From Vanessa cardui (lineage: Eukaryota > Arthropoda > Insecta > Lepidoptera > Nymphalidae): a stretch of DNA of 64,000 nucleotides. Location: positions 1,054,803-1,118,802 of the forward strand of contig NC_061129.1 in the NCBI RefSeq assembly GCF_905220365.1, in the 5' to 3' direction. The notes beneath the pieces were generated by a model. The model did not search any database. It had not been told where the DNA came from and was given only the letters and a program-made list of their open reading frames with translations. Each line of letters starts with the position of its first letter. The stretch's first letter is position 1. Below, piece after piece: positions 35,401-41,616 of this stretch. The position numbers and the translations under genes are program-made.

Positions 35401-36856
35401 GATATATTATAATGTAATATAATCCATTAGTTGGTATTTGAATACATGAATCATATCATTCTGAAGTCTGAACTATTAAATATTTGCAATTTTGTTATTT
35501 CGGTCCACATATAAAACAAACTTGTTTTTTGGATAATGTACCAAATAAATGTTTGAGTTTTCAAAATGGCTATTGGTATCACTTTCCATCCATAATATAA
35601 AATATAAATTTTAATAACAGACTGACTGCATAGAGTCAGTAACTCCTATGTAGGGTAAAGCAATACAGATCAACAACAGGTACCCCGAAAATATAAAAAC
35701 CGCCAATATTGCTGAATTAAATCAAAATAAAAAGGATTGTGTGTGCCTTTTGGCTGTTATATAATTAGAATATGTAATGAAAATATCAATTAAAAAAAAA
35801 ATCTTTGAAATTTTTGATAGACAAAAAAAATATTTACGACCATCTTACTAAATGTTCTGATTATAAAAATACCTTTTTTAAAAAAAAAATAGTACTGTGC
35901 ACATTTAAATTGATTTATTTTTAATTATGTGTGCATACAGCACTTTAATATTATTTTTGTTGGGTTAATTTTTTATTTGATTGCTTTACTAATAAAAGCT
36001 CATTATACTATACTTTTGATTGCACACACATTGCACTACTGTTTGGTACAGTAATATTAATCTAATGAAAATTGCATATTTTATGAAATAGGAGTATAAG
36101 TACAGTGTAATGAATATGCATACTTAGATTGTTCAATAATAGTGAAGAAATGAACTGTTGTAACACATTATTGTAAAAAAAAAATTTCGCAGGTCAAGGT
36201 TAAAGATGAAGATTAATCAGTCTCATTAAAATATCTAATTAATTAACAAAAATTAGGTACTTACATGCATTTTCCACCTTGGTGTATGTGACATTCAACT
36301 GAGCTGCAAACTGGACCAGGATACAAGTTATGTTGCTCTTGTCAGTGTACGACCACATGCCCTGCTGAGGAGGGGGCAGAGGGCCTGGTGCTGGGGTAGG
36401 CGCTGGGGTAGGCGCTGGTGTTGTCGGCGCAGGAGCTGGGGATGGAGGCGGCGTTGGCTTAGGGGTAGGCGGAGTAGGCTTAGGGGTTGGCGGCGGCGTA
36501 GGGGCCGTGGTTGGTGCTGGCGTCGTTTCCGTCGGGTCCGTAGGGACTTCTGTAGTCGTTTCGATTTCCGGCTTTAAACTTGTCGACTCCGAAGGCAACG
36601 GCAACGATATCGTCTCCGTCTTTGGTGCAGTCACATCGCCTTGACCTGATAACGTGATAAAATTATGATCATACAAGCGAAGGTAGACGAAAAATCCTTT
36701 GTTCCATAACGCGCAAAATGTTAAAACGAAAACAACGACGTATGGTAACGCGATAAGCAACAAAGAATTCGACAATATTTAGTAAATTTACAACTTACCT
36801 AGTACCGTTAGGCTGCATAAAACTGCGGCAAACAAACAAAACCTTAACCGAGTCAT
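8298..36856 (-). CDS. Lamp1: LAMP1/CD68-like lysosome-associated membrane glycoprotein
   Basis: Complement of join 8298..8440, 10506..10694, 11286..11513, 36265..36645, 36799..36856; 332 residues. LAMPs are heavily glycosylated proteins of the lysosome limiting membrane. In order: signal peptide (1-19, MTRLRFCLFAAVLCSLTVL), Ser/Thr/Pro-rich mucin-like stalk (about 21-113) with TPKP and APTP repeats, one LAMP domain (about 114-290) with cysteines in NITCILV, DGSCNST, SYRCGPP and ARECGGG, a membrane span (about 298-320, PIAVGCALGGLVVVVLVAYL) and a short tail RRRSAARGYLSM. GYLSM fits the GYxxPhi lysosomal sorting signal at the extreme C terminus. Ten N-glycosylation sequons lie in the LAMP domain. 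With one LAMP domain plus stalk it resembles CD68 or insect Lamp1 more than two-domain vertebrate LAMP1. All introns are GT..AG and phases agree. Introns of about 2.1, 0.6, 24.7 and 0.15 kb carry many transposons. Confidence 0.92.
8446..8460. repeat. (CA)n microsatellite at the LAMP1 3' splice site
   Basis: CA dinucleotides on the plus strand, TG on the coding strand, a few bases upstream of the last-exon acceptor. Confidence 0.9.
8491..9044 (-). mobile_element. tRNA-derived SINE (Metulj-like), split by a second SINE
   Basis: The tail AACAGCCTGTAAATTTCCCA starts at 8491, and the body resumes at 8778 through the tRNA-like head, which ends near 9044 (reverse strand: GATGGCCCAGTGGTTAGAA, then GGTTCAAACCC as B box). 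Another SINE occupies 8524-8777. Confidence 0.88.
8524..8777 (-). mobile_element. Second tRNA-derived SINE family, nested insertion
   Basis: The reverse strand opens with a tRNA-like head (GGTCGAGTGG A-box region, GGTTCGATTCCCGG B box) and ends in an AT-rich tail. It is flanked by the 7-bp duplication GGGATAA at 8517-8523 and 8778-8784. Relatives lie at 21988 and 54924. Confidence 0.88.
9885..9980. repeat. Fragment of the GTAGGTACC-family repeat
   Basis: The 'accatcacc..gtaagaaatattaaccattcctta' region matches the 3' half of the copies at 19284 and 29665. Borders are uncertain. Confidence 0.35.
10038..10130 (-). mobile_element. Truncated Metulj-like SINE
   Basis: Only the 3' third is present: AACAACAGCCTGTAAAATTA to the 'ccaccacgctgttccaatg' segment. 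Confidence 0.8.
10253..10481 (-). mobile_element. CR1/jockey-like LINE, 3' UTR only (5'-truncated)
   Basis: Carries the same 3' tail as the LINE at 24314, apparently identical across about 225 bp, ending in TGATTT-type repeats (plus strand ATCAAAATCAAAATCAAAAT). Its truncated end stops about 25 bp from LAMP1 exon 4. Confidence 0.88.
10506..10694 (-). CDS. Lamp1: LAMP1 exon 4: C-terminal half of LAMP domain
   Basis: Encodes SKEPVELWHGVEWRTSLASS then YRCGPPTQLNMTADITSVV and NKSFSA. The acceptor is at 10696-10695 and the donor GTGAGT begins at 10505. The exon holds three N-glycosylation sequons and one disulphide cysteine. Confidence 0.92.
10753..10953. mobile_element. Foldback MITE with ~70-bp inverted arms
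   Basis: The left arm from 10753 (CTAAGAACTAGCGCGC...) is the near-exact reverse complement of the right arm ending at 10953 (...GCGCGCTAGTTCTTAG), with a short unique centre. ATAAAT occurs on both sides (10744-10749 and 10954-10959) and may be the target duplication. No ORF. Confidence 0.85.
11286..11513 (-). CDS. Lamp1: LAMP1 exon 3: N-terminal half of LAMP domain
   Basis: Encodes TSLAYVLLNVPTSAMVVDGS then CNSTDQWLNISWPVSNATDS and VSLAAEVFPDA. The acceptor is at 11515-11514 and the donor GTGAGT starts at 11285. Five sequons are visible. Confidence 0.92.
12320..12610 (-). mobile_element. Metulj-like tRNA-derived SINE, full length
   Basis: Runs from the tail ACAGCCTATACATTTCCCAC to the tRNA-like head (reverse strand GATGGCCCAGTTG, then GGTTCAAACCC). 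The 3' tail is fused to a short AAAGTAAAGT stretch. Confidence 0.88.
13593..13876 (+). mobile_element. TIR MITE, copy 2 (internally deleted)
   Basis: Same family as the copy at 7855 but lacking about 40 bp after CACAACTT at the left end. The right end keeps the CGGTTTTACGAATTTTGCCG part of the terminal repeat. Confidence 0.8.
14410..14575 (+). repeat. Degraded interspersed repeat (ACATAGTATAAAA family)
   Basis: Similar to 16058-16870, 27665-27910 and 46725-46975: ACATAGTATAAAA, then 'cttagatcttt', 'gcaacggatttt' and 'gattcga'. No coding capacity. Confidence 0.5.
14755..14873 (-). mobile_element. CR1/jockey-like LINE 3' tail fragment
   Basis: Reverse complement matches the 3' UTR of the LINE at 42690-44157, including the GAACCGGTGGTAG-type block and the 'taagtgtaatgcttt..tattgaata' end. 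Confidence 0.75.
16260..16875 (+). repeat. ACATAGTATAAAA-family repeat interrupted by a SINE
   Basis: From ACATAGTATGTATAAAACGC to the closing TTGCACCCGAACGGGGATGG and GGTCGCTAGT. The Metulj-like SINE at 16507-16797 has split it. A related start also lies at 16058. Confidence 0.6.
16507..16797 (+). mobile_element. Metulj-like tRNA-derived SINE
   Basis: The tRNA-like head has GATGGCCCAGTGGTTGGAAA and the B-box block GGTTCAAACCC; the tail ends ATTTACAGGCTGTT. Confidence 0.9.
17020..17150 (+). repeat. Common interspersed repeat (GTCGxTCTTTCACG family), fragment
   Basis: Shows TCTGTCGTTCTTTCACGATC, then 'aacttgaactccaagaaag', 'ttttgactaacacatgacaacc' and 'acgcgagc'. Better copies lie at 22858 and 44995. 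Confidence 0.6.
17207..17504 (-). mobile_element. Metulj-like SINE with an 11-bp target duplication
   Basis: A complete SINE flanked by CTTATGAATAT at 17196-17206 and 17505-17515, an exact direct repeat typical of target-primed insertion. Confidence 0.93.
18240..18425 (+). repeat. Common interspersed repeat (GTCGxTCTTTCACG family)
   Basis: Has 'ctatactaatattgtaaatgagaaagtc', 'tttcacggtcaaaccac', 'gaatttgatgaaattta' and 'acgcgagagaaact'. No coding capacity. Confidence 0.65.
19159..19245 (+). repeat. Common interspersed repeat, 5' half
   Basis: Starts 'tatattattaatattataaatgtgaaagtaactctgtc'. Its 3' half resumes at 19568 ('atgaactccaagaaagg'), so the repeat at 19284 was inserted within it or rearranged with it. 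Confidence 0.65.
19284..19567 (+). repeat. GTAGGTACC-family interspersed repeat, near full length
   Basis: Runs from the 'gggctttgtgctagcccgtc' block through GGGTAGGTACCACCCACCTC, 'gggtgagtgagccagtgtaac' and 'cattgtctatgggtgatggtgacca' to an A-rich tail after 'ataccataaaa'. The A tail suggests a SINE-like element; no tRNA head is evident. Confidence 0.75.
19888..20186 (+). mobile_element. Metulj-like tRNA-derived SINE
   Basis: The tRNA-like head starts GAGTCGAGATGGCCCAGTGG, the B box is GGTTCAAACCC, and the tail is GGCTGTTGTTG. Confidence 0.9.
20665..20815 (+). repeat. Common interspersed repeat, degraded copy
   Basis: Shows 'tgaaatttgatgaaatttgttatgaggcaag', 'gcgtaggctactttttatacctaacacc' and 'gttagcgaagccgcg'. 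Confidence 0.55.
21988..22215 (+). mobile_element. Second-family tRNA-derived SINE
   Basis: The head is GACGACCTCCGTGGTCGAGT, with GGTTCGATTCCCGGCCGAG as B-box region, then 'gtctgggtgtttgtggtacc' and 'gggatcagagtaatgtatgtgatgt'. Same family as 8524 and 54924. Confidence 0.88.
22845..23032 (+). repeat. Common interspersed repeat (GTCGxTCTTTCACG family)
   Basis: Near full length: GTCTGTCGCTCTTTCACGAA, then 'gaatcgaatttgatgaaatttggtatgaag', 'acgtaggttacttttttgcccaacacgtgacaacc' and 'gccgcggacgacaattagt'. Confidence 0.7.
23095..23222 (+). mobile_element. RTE-type LINE 3' end fragment
   Basis: Reads approximately as the C terminus of an RTE reverse transcriptase (MRVAED, then EAYVQQWT in a broken frame), then a GATGATATGATGATAATGAT tail, the 3' repeat common in this clade. 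Confidence 0.65.
24314..26327 (-). mobile_element. CR1/jockey-like non-LTR retrotransposon, 5'-truncated
   Basis: About 2 kb: reverse transcriptase coding part, then a 3' UTR of about 225 bp with the GAACCGGTGGTAG-type block, ending in TGATTT repeats. The upstream end abuts the TIR MITE at 26328. It lies in the LAMP1 intron, in the same orientation as the gene. Confidence 0.9.
24544..26327 (-). pseudogene. LINE reverse transcriptase, frameshifted
   Basis: Two open stretches (26327-25571, then 25590-24544 including MGVPQGSILGPFLFLVYIND from 25476) together make the palm and C-terminal part of a non-LTR reverse transcriptase. GRSTTDAGIALL, FCDLSKAFDCVEHETL and the catalytic FADDTSLIF box are intact. 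Next to the relative at 42723, about 8 residues (roughly 25 bases) are missing after the DCVEHETL motif, which shifts the frame; the endonuclease domain is also absent. The product ends with SIQDFVDDKKAWS and TAA. Confidence 0.9.
26328..26653 (-). mobile_element. TIR MITE, copy 3 (inverted relative to copy 1)
   Basis: Bounded by TATAGTACGACACAACTTAG at the left and GTCGTGTCGTACTATA at the right. Internal order is reversed relative to 7855, 13593 and 31598. It abuts the truncated LINE. Confidence 0.88.
27095..27215 (+). mobile_element. CR1/jockey-like LINE 3' tail, degraded
   Basis: Has 'gagtttcttgccgtttcttctcg', 'gctttctgaaacggtggtag', 'gacgattcaaaa' and 'gtttacttgaataaat', in the order of the LINE 3' UTR at 42480-42680. 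Confidence 0.75.
27245..27440 (-). repeat. GTAGGTACC-family repeat, degraded
   Basis: Reverse-strand similarity to the 3' half of the copy at 19284: 'cccatagacaatgacactgtaagaa' and 'ggctcactcacccttcaa'. Confidence 0.5.
27665..27910 (-). repeat. ACATAGTATAAAA-family interspersed repeat
   Basis: Reverse complement has the same order as 46725-46975: a TATAAAACAATGTCGCTTAT-like start, 'gggacagacag' on the plus strand, and a terminal block 'actagcgaccagccccggc..gcacggatgcaata'. Confidence 0.6.
28185..28440 (+). repeat. GTAGGTACC-family repeat, degraded
   Basis: Keeps 'ccggtctgggtaaataccacc', 'gtgttccaattttag', 'gtgacccaatgtaactac' and 'gtgaatcatcaccac' in family order. Confidence 0.5.
29665..29947 (+). 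repeat. GTAGGTACC-family interspersed repeat, near full length
   Basis: Closely matches 19284 over the whole length, from 'gatagggctttgtgcaag' to 'ataccataaaaaaaatt'. Confidence 0.75.
30769..30818. repeat. Near-perfect hairpin, 23-bp arms
   Basis: The left arm 30769-30791 and right arm 30796-30818 are reverse complements with one mismatch, around a 4-base loop (CATC). It lies in the large LAMP1 intron. Confidence 0.9.
31080..31268 (-). repeat. Common interspersed repeat (GTCGxTCTTTCACG family)
   Basis: Reverse-strand copy: 'actagttgccgcccgcggcttcactcgcg' to 'agacagacaaagttactttcacatttataatatta'. Confidence 0.7.
31598..31939 (+). mobile_element. TIR MITE, copy 4
   Basis: Same orientation and length as the copy at 7855, bounded by TATAGTACGACACAACTTAG and GCCGTACTATA. 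Confidence 0.88.
32461..32600 (+). repeat. GTAGGTACC-family repeat, 5' half
   Basis: Shows 'ttggtagggctatgtgcaagccc', 'gtctgggtatcac', 'gtgttgtgttccag' and 'gtgactgagccagcgtaac', then breaks off. Confidence 0.55.
33530..33650 (+). mobile_element. CR1/jockey-like LINE 3' tail fragment
   Basis: Contains 'gagaaccggtggtagcttta', 'ttaaatgacaattcaaaagtgcttgtaaaagc' and 'acttgaataaagca', matching the 3' UTR of the LINE family at 24314. Confidence 0.75.
34105..34335 (+). repeat. GTAGGTACC-family repeat, strongly degraded
   Basis: Weak but ordered matches: 'ttggttgtatggctttgtcc', 'tttgtcccagtttggaaggtg', 'aggcacaagttacat', 'gtgaccacttaccatcag' and 'tatttacccatcc'. Confidence 0.4.
35620..35700 (+). 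mobile_element. Short LINE coding fragment
   Basis: The segment 'gactgcatagagtcagtaactcctatg..caacaggtaccccg' resembles the LINE sequence near 43737-43800. It is too short and mutated to code. Confidence 0.5.
36265..36645 (-). CDS. Lamp1: LAMP1 exon 2: mucin-like stalk and start of LAMP domain
   Basis: Encodes QGDVTAPKTETISLPLPSES, a Thr/Pro tract of about 60 residues with TPKPTPP and APTPAP repeats, then GMWSYTDKSNITCILV and LNVTYTKVENA. The acceptor is at 36647-36646 and the donor GTAAGT begins at 36264. Reading frame continues open upstream, but the signal-peptide exon fits better than that open stretch. Confidence 0.92.
36799..36856 (-). CDS. Lamp1: LAMP1 exon 1: signal peptide
   Basis: ATG at 36856-36854 starts MTRLRFCLFAAVLCSLTVL, a typical signal peptide. 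The donor GTAAGT follows at 36798 in phase 1, joining to GQGDV in the next exon. Confidence 0.9.
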
Positions 36857-37202
36857 TTTAAATTGTTTAACGAGCTATTTAAAACAATTTATTCCCGAAC
36901 AGTCTCACAAGTACGTTGCAATAAAATGATTTTGTAAGAATTGAGTTCTCTATGCAAATGTCAATTCATTTTCTATATAGACAGCTGAGAAATGTTGCCA
37001 GCTTTCTACTACTAAAATAACCATAGATTAGAAATAACAATTTAGTAGATTTGTTTAGAACTAATGTCGATAGATTTTTTAAAATCACTTTTTACGGAGA
37101 AATATTTCAAAGGCCATTTTGTAAACAATTGAAATACCAACTTTACTTATGATGAAAAAAAGGCATTTATTTAAAACATTGTCAGTACAAGTCGTTGTAG
37201 GT

Positions 37203-37625
37203 GGTTAAGTACCATTCATTCATCACAATACTTACGTATTATTGTGTTCCGGTTTTCAGGGTGGGTGAGTCAGTGTACAACAACAACAAAAACAGCAGCC
37301 TGTAAATTTCCCACTACTGGACTAAGGCCTTTCCCTTTTAGGGAAAGGTTAGGAACATGTTCCACCACACTGTTCCAATACTTGTTATTGGGATACACAT
37401 GTGGCAGAATTTCTATGAAATTGGACACATACAAGTCACGGCAGGGAGGATGTTTTCCTTCACCATCGAACACGAGATGAATCATAAACACAAATTAAGC
37501 ACATGTATATTCAGTGATGTTTGCCTGGGTTTGAACTTTGAAGCTGCATTCAAAATGCACGCGTTCTAACCACTGGGCCATTTCGGCTCAGCCAGTATAC
37601 AAAAGACATAATATCTTGGTTCACA
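37203..37625 (+). repeat. GTAGGTACC-family repeat split by a SINE
   Basis: The left part 37203-37278 has 'gtgttccggttttcagggtgggtgagtcagtgta'. The right part resumes after the SINE with 'cagccagtata..aagacataatatcttggtt'. Confidence 0.6.
37279..37589 (-). mobile_element. Metulj-like SINE nested in another repeat
   Basis: Complete from the tail (AACAGCAGCCTGTAAATTTC) to the head (reverse strand GAAATGGCCCAGTGGTTAGA). Similar flanks CAGTGTAC and CAGTATAC look like a decayed target duplication. Confidence 0.88.
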
Positions 37626-39947
37626 AAAATGATGATTCATGTTCCAAGGAAAAAAAATTGTTATTTATAAGGGACGATGATTTATATAAAAAAATGTGTG
37701 TTACATACTGAGCCACTTCTAAACTTATCTGATATGTTTAATATTCTGTATGTACTATAATACAAATGCTAAAAAAATGTCACACCTAAGAATTATTTTT
37801 AAGTTTAAATTAATCAGAAAAAATTCAGATAAACTTAATTTGTTTAAGATATTAATTTACTTAATTAGAGTAGTATAAATATTAACATAAAAATATTTGA
37901 CAATAGTAATATTTTATAAACTATTATTTAAATTACTAAAACAGTAAGATATCTGAAGTGTAGCAACTTTGAATGTCTCTGACTGGTTATTAATCCCTGA
38001 TAGCTAAGTTACTTAAGATTCGTGATATCTTTCTCTTTTTAACAGTCATTGGCTGAATAGCGATTGGTTAGATTCGATCAGGAAAACAAAAACAATTTGT
38101 GAGCGGACTTTTTAAAAATAGTTAAAACCTAAATCGATTTAATTAGGCGTAATAACTATTATGTTATTTGGTATATATTTACGTCTACTGATCTATTACT
38201 TTTTATTGTACTTAAAAATGATTTTTTATTTTTAATCAATTTTGTTGATATATTTTTCTAGTAAACAATTACCTATGCAATTATTAAGTTAGGTACGCAG
38301 GTTTAAAAAAACTGCAGATGGTACGAGATAAAAAAAAATCGTAGGAGATTAATAAAACATGAATATTAAATAACATTTATTTTTTCATTTTAAGCAATGC
38401 TCAATTATCAAATAATTTACATCAATTCACTTACAAGCTAATTTAACAAGTAAGTAGTAGGTACACATCAAAGACACACCACCATAGAAAATGTAAGAAA
38501 AACCTAAACCATTTTTCGTATGACTTAAATTGTAAATAATCTAATATTTTGAATAAGTTATTTTTAATCGAATGTAGAATTTATTTCATATTTTACTTAG
38601 TAAAAAATACAAAATAAGATAATAATATAATCTTTATTATAATATTATTATAGATGATATTTATTGTAACTTTAATTATTAAAAATATTTTTCAATTAAT
38701 TAACTTACCTTGTAACAAAAAGTATATGTTAATTTTTAAATATATTTTTGATTTATCTGTAAGCATTTTTACAAAATTGTTGTTTATTACTTTTTTGACT
38801 TTTAAATTCTACTGCCTCAAAAATATGTCATTTCAATATTATATAATATTAAAAATAATAATTAAAATCGTAAACTTGATTGAAATGAAACTACAGTATA
38901 ATAAAAAAAAAAACAAAAAACGTCCTAAAACAAGTACCAAATCTTATATTTTATACAGGTAATTTGCATTTTATGATGAAATATTATATAGATAATAATT
39001 TAATTTTTTTTTGTAATTTTCATGTACACAATGGCTCAAATCCTTAAAGCTTAAGAACATTTCTATACATGTTAAAAGCTAATGGATCATTACGAATCAT
39101 TCAGAAGTTTCATAAAGACAATATAATAAATACAAAATAAGTACAAAAATTATAAAACCATCCGCAGGAAGGCTATATAATATTTGGTGTATTAACTAAC
39201 AGTTAATGTAAATTAATTCACTCAAATAAAAAATAAAATTATTCATGTGAACAAAATATTTAAACGAAATTATAATTTGGTAACATTTTTACTGATGTAT
39301 TATAAAAATAATGTAAGGTCTCACGATCACCCAATATATAGATATATTATAAATAGATACTATAGACAAGTAATGAATCCACAATATGAGTAACCTTCTC
39401 AGTATATGTCTACACAAAGGATTTTACGGACCTTAGTTACCGTAAGCGAAACTATTCTATATCCGAAATAAAAATCTATCCGTAACAGTTACCGAAATAG
39501 ATCAAAAAAATTACATACTCAAGGAGAGCTGTGACTAAAGTTATGTATGTTTTTTTATTATTAATATCTACAAATAAATAAATAGCTCACAAATAAATTT
39601 CAACTCATATATTATATATATTTATACATTGTAATTTTTTCTTTTAGAATTTCGAAAGATTTTTTTATCCGTTAATGAAACTATCCGAAACAATGAGATA
39701 ATCCGAAAAAAGTCGTATCCGTAATAGTAGTGCATATATCCGCGTCCATGTCCAGTAACATATCCATAACATCCTTGATCTGCACAAAACTACAAATTCT
39801 AAACACTCAATACAAAATATCAGTGTCTATGCTAACCTTAATAGAAAATAGTTTAATGCCCACAAAACTTAAACGCTATGAATTGATTTAATTGATCCAT
39901 TATAACAACAATATGTACGGATAATAAATAAATTAAAGGTAATAAAA

Positions 39948-40051
39948 CTACTCGATGTAAAGTTCGAAGCGAGCGCGCCCAACGCGGCTGTTTCGATCGT
40001 AGACGATGTCACGGGTCCAGATACGACACTCCACGTTGATCACCACACCAC
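39948..40051 (-). CDS. Beta-like gene 1, last exon
   Basis: Encodes GVVINVECRIWTRDIVYDRN and GRARFELYIE, then TAG at 39950-39948. The conserved INVECR cysteine pairs with that of WVSC in the previous exon in this family. Confidence 0.92.
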
Positions 40052-41567
40052 CTGGATCATTTATAATTATATAATAACAGCCTGTTAATTTCCCACTGCT
40101 GGGCTAAGGCCTCCTCTCCTTTTGAGTAGATGGTTTGGAACATATTCCACTATGATGTTCCAATGCGGGTTGATGGAGTACACATATGGCATAATTTCGA
40201 TGAAATTTGCAGGTGCAGACAGACACGGGCTCGGGGACATGTGTATATGCCCGCGAGCCCATGTCTGTGTGTCATCATGTGTGTTCGCTCTATTAGTTAA
40301 AAAAATAAATAGCTTACGGTGAGGATTCTCGAAGACAACTGCAATCAGCGGTCCAGAGATCTGATCAGGGAGTGACCGATCCGAGCGTGGTATGCGATCA
40401 GCCGTACGAAGACGACTTGCGGGGAATCCCGGAGGCATGTTAGCGGGGATGTACTGGATTGGCCCGATATTCTCCTCATCAGCGGTAAATTCCCCTTTGC
40501 ATGATACCCAAATGAAGTCGCCATATTGGTTCGCAGGGTATAGATGCTGTTAATTTGATAATCACAATTTAAATGAAACATAATATAATGTTCAATTAAA
40601 AAAGAATTGTTACAGCTTCATGAATATTTACTAAATCTGTCATGTCATTATGTCTGCCTGTTTATTTCCGGATCTTTTTGGAAAAAAGGCTGTGTTTTTA
40701 TAAAAAAATGGAAATAGTAACATATATTTTTTTTAATACTTCGCAGAAATTCACTGATAGTTAAAATGATATCTATATAAATAATATGTATTCATGTTGT
40801 TTTTTCTTTGTATATCAATCACGTGAAAAATATCTCATCGCTATAACCTATCGACTCGGGAGCGTCAGTAGATATTTATAGCATGTAATTTTGATCCTGA
40901 CGAATTAAATGTCGAATCCTTTATGTTACAAGGTAATTATGTTAGGTACTAATAGACAGGTATTATGTTAAAATTACCATTGCTTTCTTGATGTTGTTTG
41001 GCATATCTTGAGGGATGGACAGAGGAACAGTCACATTATAAGGTTCTGGCACCCAATAGTGGATCTGAGAAACAAAAGCATTTAAAACTATAAACATACA
41101 TTAATATATAATACACACAAATTAAGCACATGAATATTCAGTGTTTAGATCCTACAATCATCGGTTAAAATGCAACGCGTTCTAACCACTGGGCCTTCTC
41201 GGTTCCATAACGTATACCAAACTATAATGAGAGCACCGTTATGGAAAAAGATACCTTTTCTCGTACAACTTACGTGATTCAATCGAAGGAAGACACAAGG
41301 CCTGCCCTCCCTGTATCCGTAGAAGTTATCGACGTTACAAGGAGCCCACATGCTGAGAGCTCGTTCACAGTTCGGTACGGGCAGTCTTTGCTCATGGTGG
41401 TGCACGGAACATGGGGCACGAGGCGGCTCCTCGGGGACTGTTGTCTCATATGCTAATAACAACAAATTAATCACGATCAAATCCATATATGTTAATGGAG
41501 AAAAGTCATTAAGCTAGTATGAAAATATGATCAAACAACTATATACTTATTATTAAATATTTGCATG

Positions 41568-41616
<49 letters not shown>

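Larger units (their letters stand above)
11514..36264 (-). other. Lamp1: 24.7-kb LAMP1 intron
   Basis: No exon of any gene is supported here. It holds at least one LINE of about 2 kb, four Metulj-like SINEs, a second-family SINE, three TIR MITEs, an RTE fragment and many degraded repeats. Between these it is plain AT-rich DNA. Confidence 0.8.
36857..39947. other. Intergenic spacer between LAMP1 and the first beta-subunit gene
   Basis: The LAMP1 promoter should lie at the left edge, but no clear TATA box or initiator is seen. The rest is AT-rich, with a broken GTAGGTACC repeat carrying a SINE (37203-37625). An AT-rich open stretch at 38654-38962 is probably chance. TTTATT near 39552, on the reverse strand AATAAA, could end the beta-subunit transcript. 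Confidence 0.55.

Noticed and set aside
36646..36775. Possible alternative LAMP1 start (hydrophobic frame upstream of 36645)
   Set aside because: The stretch lies in the short first intron; the exon at 36799-36856 gives a proper signal peptide with matching phase and a good donor.
38654..38962. 102-codon open frame on the plus strand
   Set aside because: Very AT-rich and dominated by Ile, Lys, Phe and Leu, as expected by chance; no motif is seen.
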